Shown here: one piece after another, positions 61,315 through 64,000 of the stretch | Layout of the letters: every line of letters begins with the position of its first letter | Numbering within the stretch: position 1 is the first letter of the stretch | DNA from: Pholiota molesta | Lineage: Eukaryota; Basidiomycota; Agaricomycetes; Agaricales; Strophariaceae | Assembly: GCA_014925825.1 (NCBI GenBank) | Contig: JACGCK010000139.1 | Location: 1 to 64,000 of the forward strand | Reading direction: 5' to 3' | Length of the DNA stretch: 64,000 nt | The notes under the pieces: generated by a model | Told to the model about the DNA's origin: nothing | Databases searched by the model: none | Seen by the model: only the letters and a program-made list of their open reading frames with translations | Position numbers and translations under genes: made by a program

Positions 61315-63435
61315 ATGTCGCATTCTTCGCCTGCGAGCTACCTCGTTTGGTCGCTGATCACTGCCCTCGTACGTATGCGAGGACCACTATAATTTGTCTC
61401 TTTCTAACATCGTCCATCTAGTTAGGGTCGTTCCTGCTATTCCACTTATGGTCTTTCGATCGCTTTAAATGTTTGAGGTAGAAGGCAATGTTACAGCATC
61501 CAAAGATACAGCTTAACCATGGTGTATTGTAGATGGAACAGTGGTGCAGGTTCTGGAGCATTTAAGCGGATCATGACCGTGAGTCCTTCGCGTCGCGCCC
61601 AAAGCAGCTTTTTATATGTTCTCCAGTATTCGTATCTGGTGACGGTGCCTATGATACTCATATACGCAGTGGGAAACGCCATTATCAAGTATCGTGAGGG
61701 CTTCATTGCTCATCCTATTTGGGAGGTGAATGCCTTCGTAGTGTCTTGATTTTTGACCGGTTTCTTACCAATGGCCCCCCAGTTATCCCAAACCCTACCA
61801 GTTATGGGACCAAGATTCCAGGGAGACGATTTTCCCATTCATGCTTCTTTCTCCATTGGTTGGAGCTTTGAAATGTATGTCCTTTCCTCCGATTTGAAGA
61901 GAAAGATACAGGACTCAATCCCCCTTCCTTCCCAAGGGTCACTCATTTGGAAGGTAAGCATCGGTTTTTTTTTGCATCGTGTAAGCGCTGAATGTCTAAA
62001 AACAAATCAGAGTTATGCTTCTGGCTTTTCCTTATCAATTCGGGATCAGGCCAGCAGAACTGGTTCAAGAGTCTTTACTTCAGAACATGGGTCATTGGGT
62101 CTACAATCGCTGTAATCTACATGCCAGTGGTGACTATAGTAACTCGAGCGGACCCTCTAAAGGCATGTTCGCTCTACAATTCCCCAGCAGCTGTCGAGCT
62201 AACCCATCTAATCATAGAGCGAAGCATTCACCTTTTTGGCAGGTAGCTTGGGTAGTCTGTCACTGACCCTATGGTTCACACCCATTCTGTGCGACTCTCC
62301 GTCTCCCTCTCACATCGCCCAAATTTAACGCAGCTTAATCTAGATGGACCTTCCCCTCCTTTTTAAACAATCTGGTATGTGATCATTCGTTACGGCAGCA
62401 AAAAAGCATCAGCTCAAGCTATATGGTTCTGATTGATTTCAGCGACTCGAAGGCGTTGATGTTGCAACAATCGTTCGGTTGACAAAGTTTTCTGAGATGA
62501 ATGTTTGTCATTCCTGTAAAGTGTATGTATAAATCCCAGAGTGGCTAATGTTCTCCGTGCAGATGATTCGGGTTGTGTTCCGCTTCCTGTTTACAGTGCC
62601 ATTATTGATCTTGGGAGTTGACGGTGTCCGCCCTCATGTCCACATCAATGAGAGCATGCTCTGGACAGGTCAGTCTCAGTCTTCAAAATTGCAACGCTTG
62701 ATCACTAATAACGCATACTATGGACAGATTTCTTATCCATGGTCGCTGGATTTGGATGTTGCATTTCTTCCGGCATCACTCTCGTGGTTTGTGCTCATTT
62801 TTTTTCTTCTTGACGACCGCAATCATCTAATATTCGTCTTTATTCCGCAGATATTTTTCCCGCGATCTATCGAGGGTGAGATAGCCGCGCGTGATGAAGC
62901 CAGAGAACGCAAGCGCACAAAATCATTTGGACGCTCGACCGCTGCAGCAGATGCCGAATCGGTGCAGATGCAGACATCGAGCTATGGTGGTCCAATATCG
63001 ACTAATGGCGGCGGCACTTATCTTCTTACTTCTTCGCCCGTTAAGCAAAACTTCGATTTGCAGAGCTTGGACGGTGGTATCGACGACCCTGCTATGGGCA
63101 TTCCATATCGATCCGACAAGAACAACAAATGGGAGGACGAACGCAGAGATATTCCTTCGGCTCTGCCACCTATCACACCTAACCGCAAAAAGACTGGGCG
63201 CGATATCGAAATGGGTAGTTTGGAGAGAATTGAGAGTCTGACAGAAACTAATCTGTCGGTGCATAACTTGAGGCAGTCCAATGTCAACCCAATGATCTCT
63301 AACTTCAAGTCGCCCATCGGTAAGCTTTACACTTCTTCCATGCAAATGTCCATTCTCTGATAATCGTTTTTAGAAATCATGTCTGGCGGTGTTGATAGCA
63401 GGAATGGATCACGGCTGACTTTCAGCCGCCGATAA
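61315..63435 (+). CDS. Orphan seven-helix-like membrane protein, 14 exons
   Basis: From MSHSSPASYLVWSLITALLG the exons are 61315-61368, 61422-61477, 61533-61578, 61627-61725, 61783-61874, about 61912-61953, 62011-62162, 62218-62288, 62344-62374, 62443-62502, 62563-62668, 62728-62786, 62851-63319 and 63374-63435, about 466 codons. Hydrophobic segments include YSYLVTVPMILIYAVGNAII, WVIGSTIAVIYMPVVTIVT, FTFLAGSLGSLSLTLWFTPI, MIRVVFRFLFTVPLLILGVD and FLSMVAGFGCCISSGITLVI, then a polar tail. The topology is receptor-like, but I do not recognise the family. The intron 62163-62217 has a GC donor (GCATGT) with branch site GCTAAC. Exon 5 reads YPKPYQLWDQDSRETIFPFM in a frame that does not join its neighbours cleanly, so one small indel is likely between 61726 and 61953. 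Confidence 0.7.
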
Positions 63436-64000
63436 CTCACGGACTCGAGTATACCCCACCCCCATTCATAACCACTACCCCCATATGGCCATCCCTATGG
63501 ACCACACATTCATTTTTTGCGTTTGAATCTGGTTTCAGCGAAAATGTTGTAGTTTAAGAACTATGGATAATTTAATCCTAGCTATTTTTATCATCCCTCG
63601 AATTCCCTTCGTCAAATCGACATTTCAATATAACTGACTCAGTGGAATGTTGTCTAATGTTGTTCTGTGTTCACCTTTTGTAGCCTAATCATTATTTGTA
63701 TCTTCTCTTTGGTGTGTGTGTGTGTATGAAAACATTCTATCTATACCTTGAAAGTTGAGTACCTGCATTCTGATCATGTTCAGGATGTCGACGTTGTGTG
63801 TTGTGGTTTCGACTTGGTTTCGACTAAAATCACCGCCATGACAGTTGACTTGGCCATGACTAGGAGCAAATGGCGGAATGAAGCTTGGTAGGATGACAGT
63901 TGATGATTCTTAAATGATATGGACTGATTATTGACTATTACAGTGCCTTACAGTGCAGTGTAAAATGTTTGCCACGTTAAAAGTTGAATACTTTTTGATA
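63436..64000. other. Intergenic, right edge
   Basis: 3' flank of the preceding gene, with a short (GT)n run near 63711-63724. No further gene is visible. Confidence 0.35.

Overview
The window looks like nuclear DNA of a filamentous basidiomycete, most likely an Agaricomycete. Genes sit on both strands and are cut by many 45-80 nt introns with GTRNGT donors, CTRAY branch sites and YAG acceptors. The tRNA gene also has an intron. Gene content fits this: leucine-rich F-box protein, BTB protein, Ime2-like kinase relative, F-BAR/SH3, Tuba-like GEF, HUB1 and MRN1. I cannot name the species. No virus, plasmid, CRISPR array or intact transposase gene is visible.

Layout. 0.1-11.9 kb: orphan multi-pass membrane protein (-), SUR7/PalI tetraspan (+), HUB1 (-), a catalytically degenerate Ime2-like kinase (+), a small unknown gene (+), an F-box protein (-) and a Nudix NADH pyrophosphatase (+). 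12.0-13.7 kb: tRNA-Glu (-) and a carnosine N-methyltransferase (+). 13.7-20.6 kb is a gene-poor island with a coding relic, a degenerate tandem repeat array (about 315-335 bp units), GC-rich short repeats, a direct repeat, and a 651-bp interval bounded by a perfect 19-bp inverted repeat next to a second relic. 20.7-28.5 kb: four-RRM protein MRN1 (+), a small membrane protein (+), a NIF3-like PII-fold protein (-), coatomer zeta (+) and a small unknown gene (-). 30.4-38.3 kb: F-BAR/SH3 cytokinesis protein (-), a decayed family 2 glycosyltransferase (+), a weak small gene (+) and a five-exon orphan membrane protein (-). 39.3-57.0 kb, all minus strand: DH-BAR-SH3 Rho GEF, PMR1-type Ca2+/Mn2+ P-type ATPase, BTB protein and a BBE-type FAD-linked oxidase. 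60.0-63.4 kb: YAR1-like ankyrin protein (-) and a 14-exon orphan membrane protein (+).

The genes form no operon or obvious metabolic cluster; they are mostly housekeeping. Several serve membrane traffic, Golgi ion balance and cell polarity (RET3, PMR1, SUR7-like, F-BAR, DH-BAR GEF), and others RNA and ribosome functions (HUB1, MRN1, YAR1-like, tRNA).

A reader must know that many long genes carry apparent frameshifts that nearly all look like the loss of one base from a short run. The F-BAR gene has about ten and PMR1 about five, while ten other genes are intact. I read this mainly as under-called bases in the assembly, so those genes are annotated as genes with breaks. The glycosyltransferase, which is also truncated and has an in-frame stop, is the one I call a pseudogene. 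Exon boundaries come from reading splice sites and protein-family continuity by eye.
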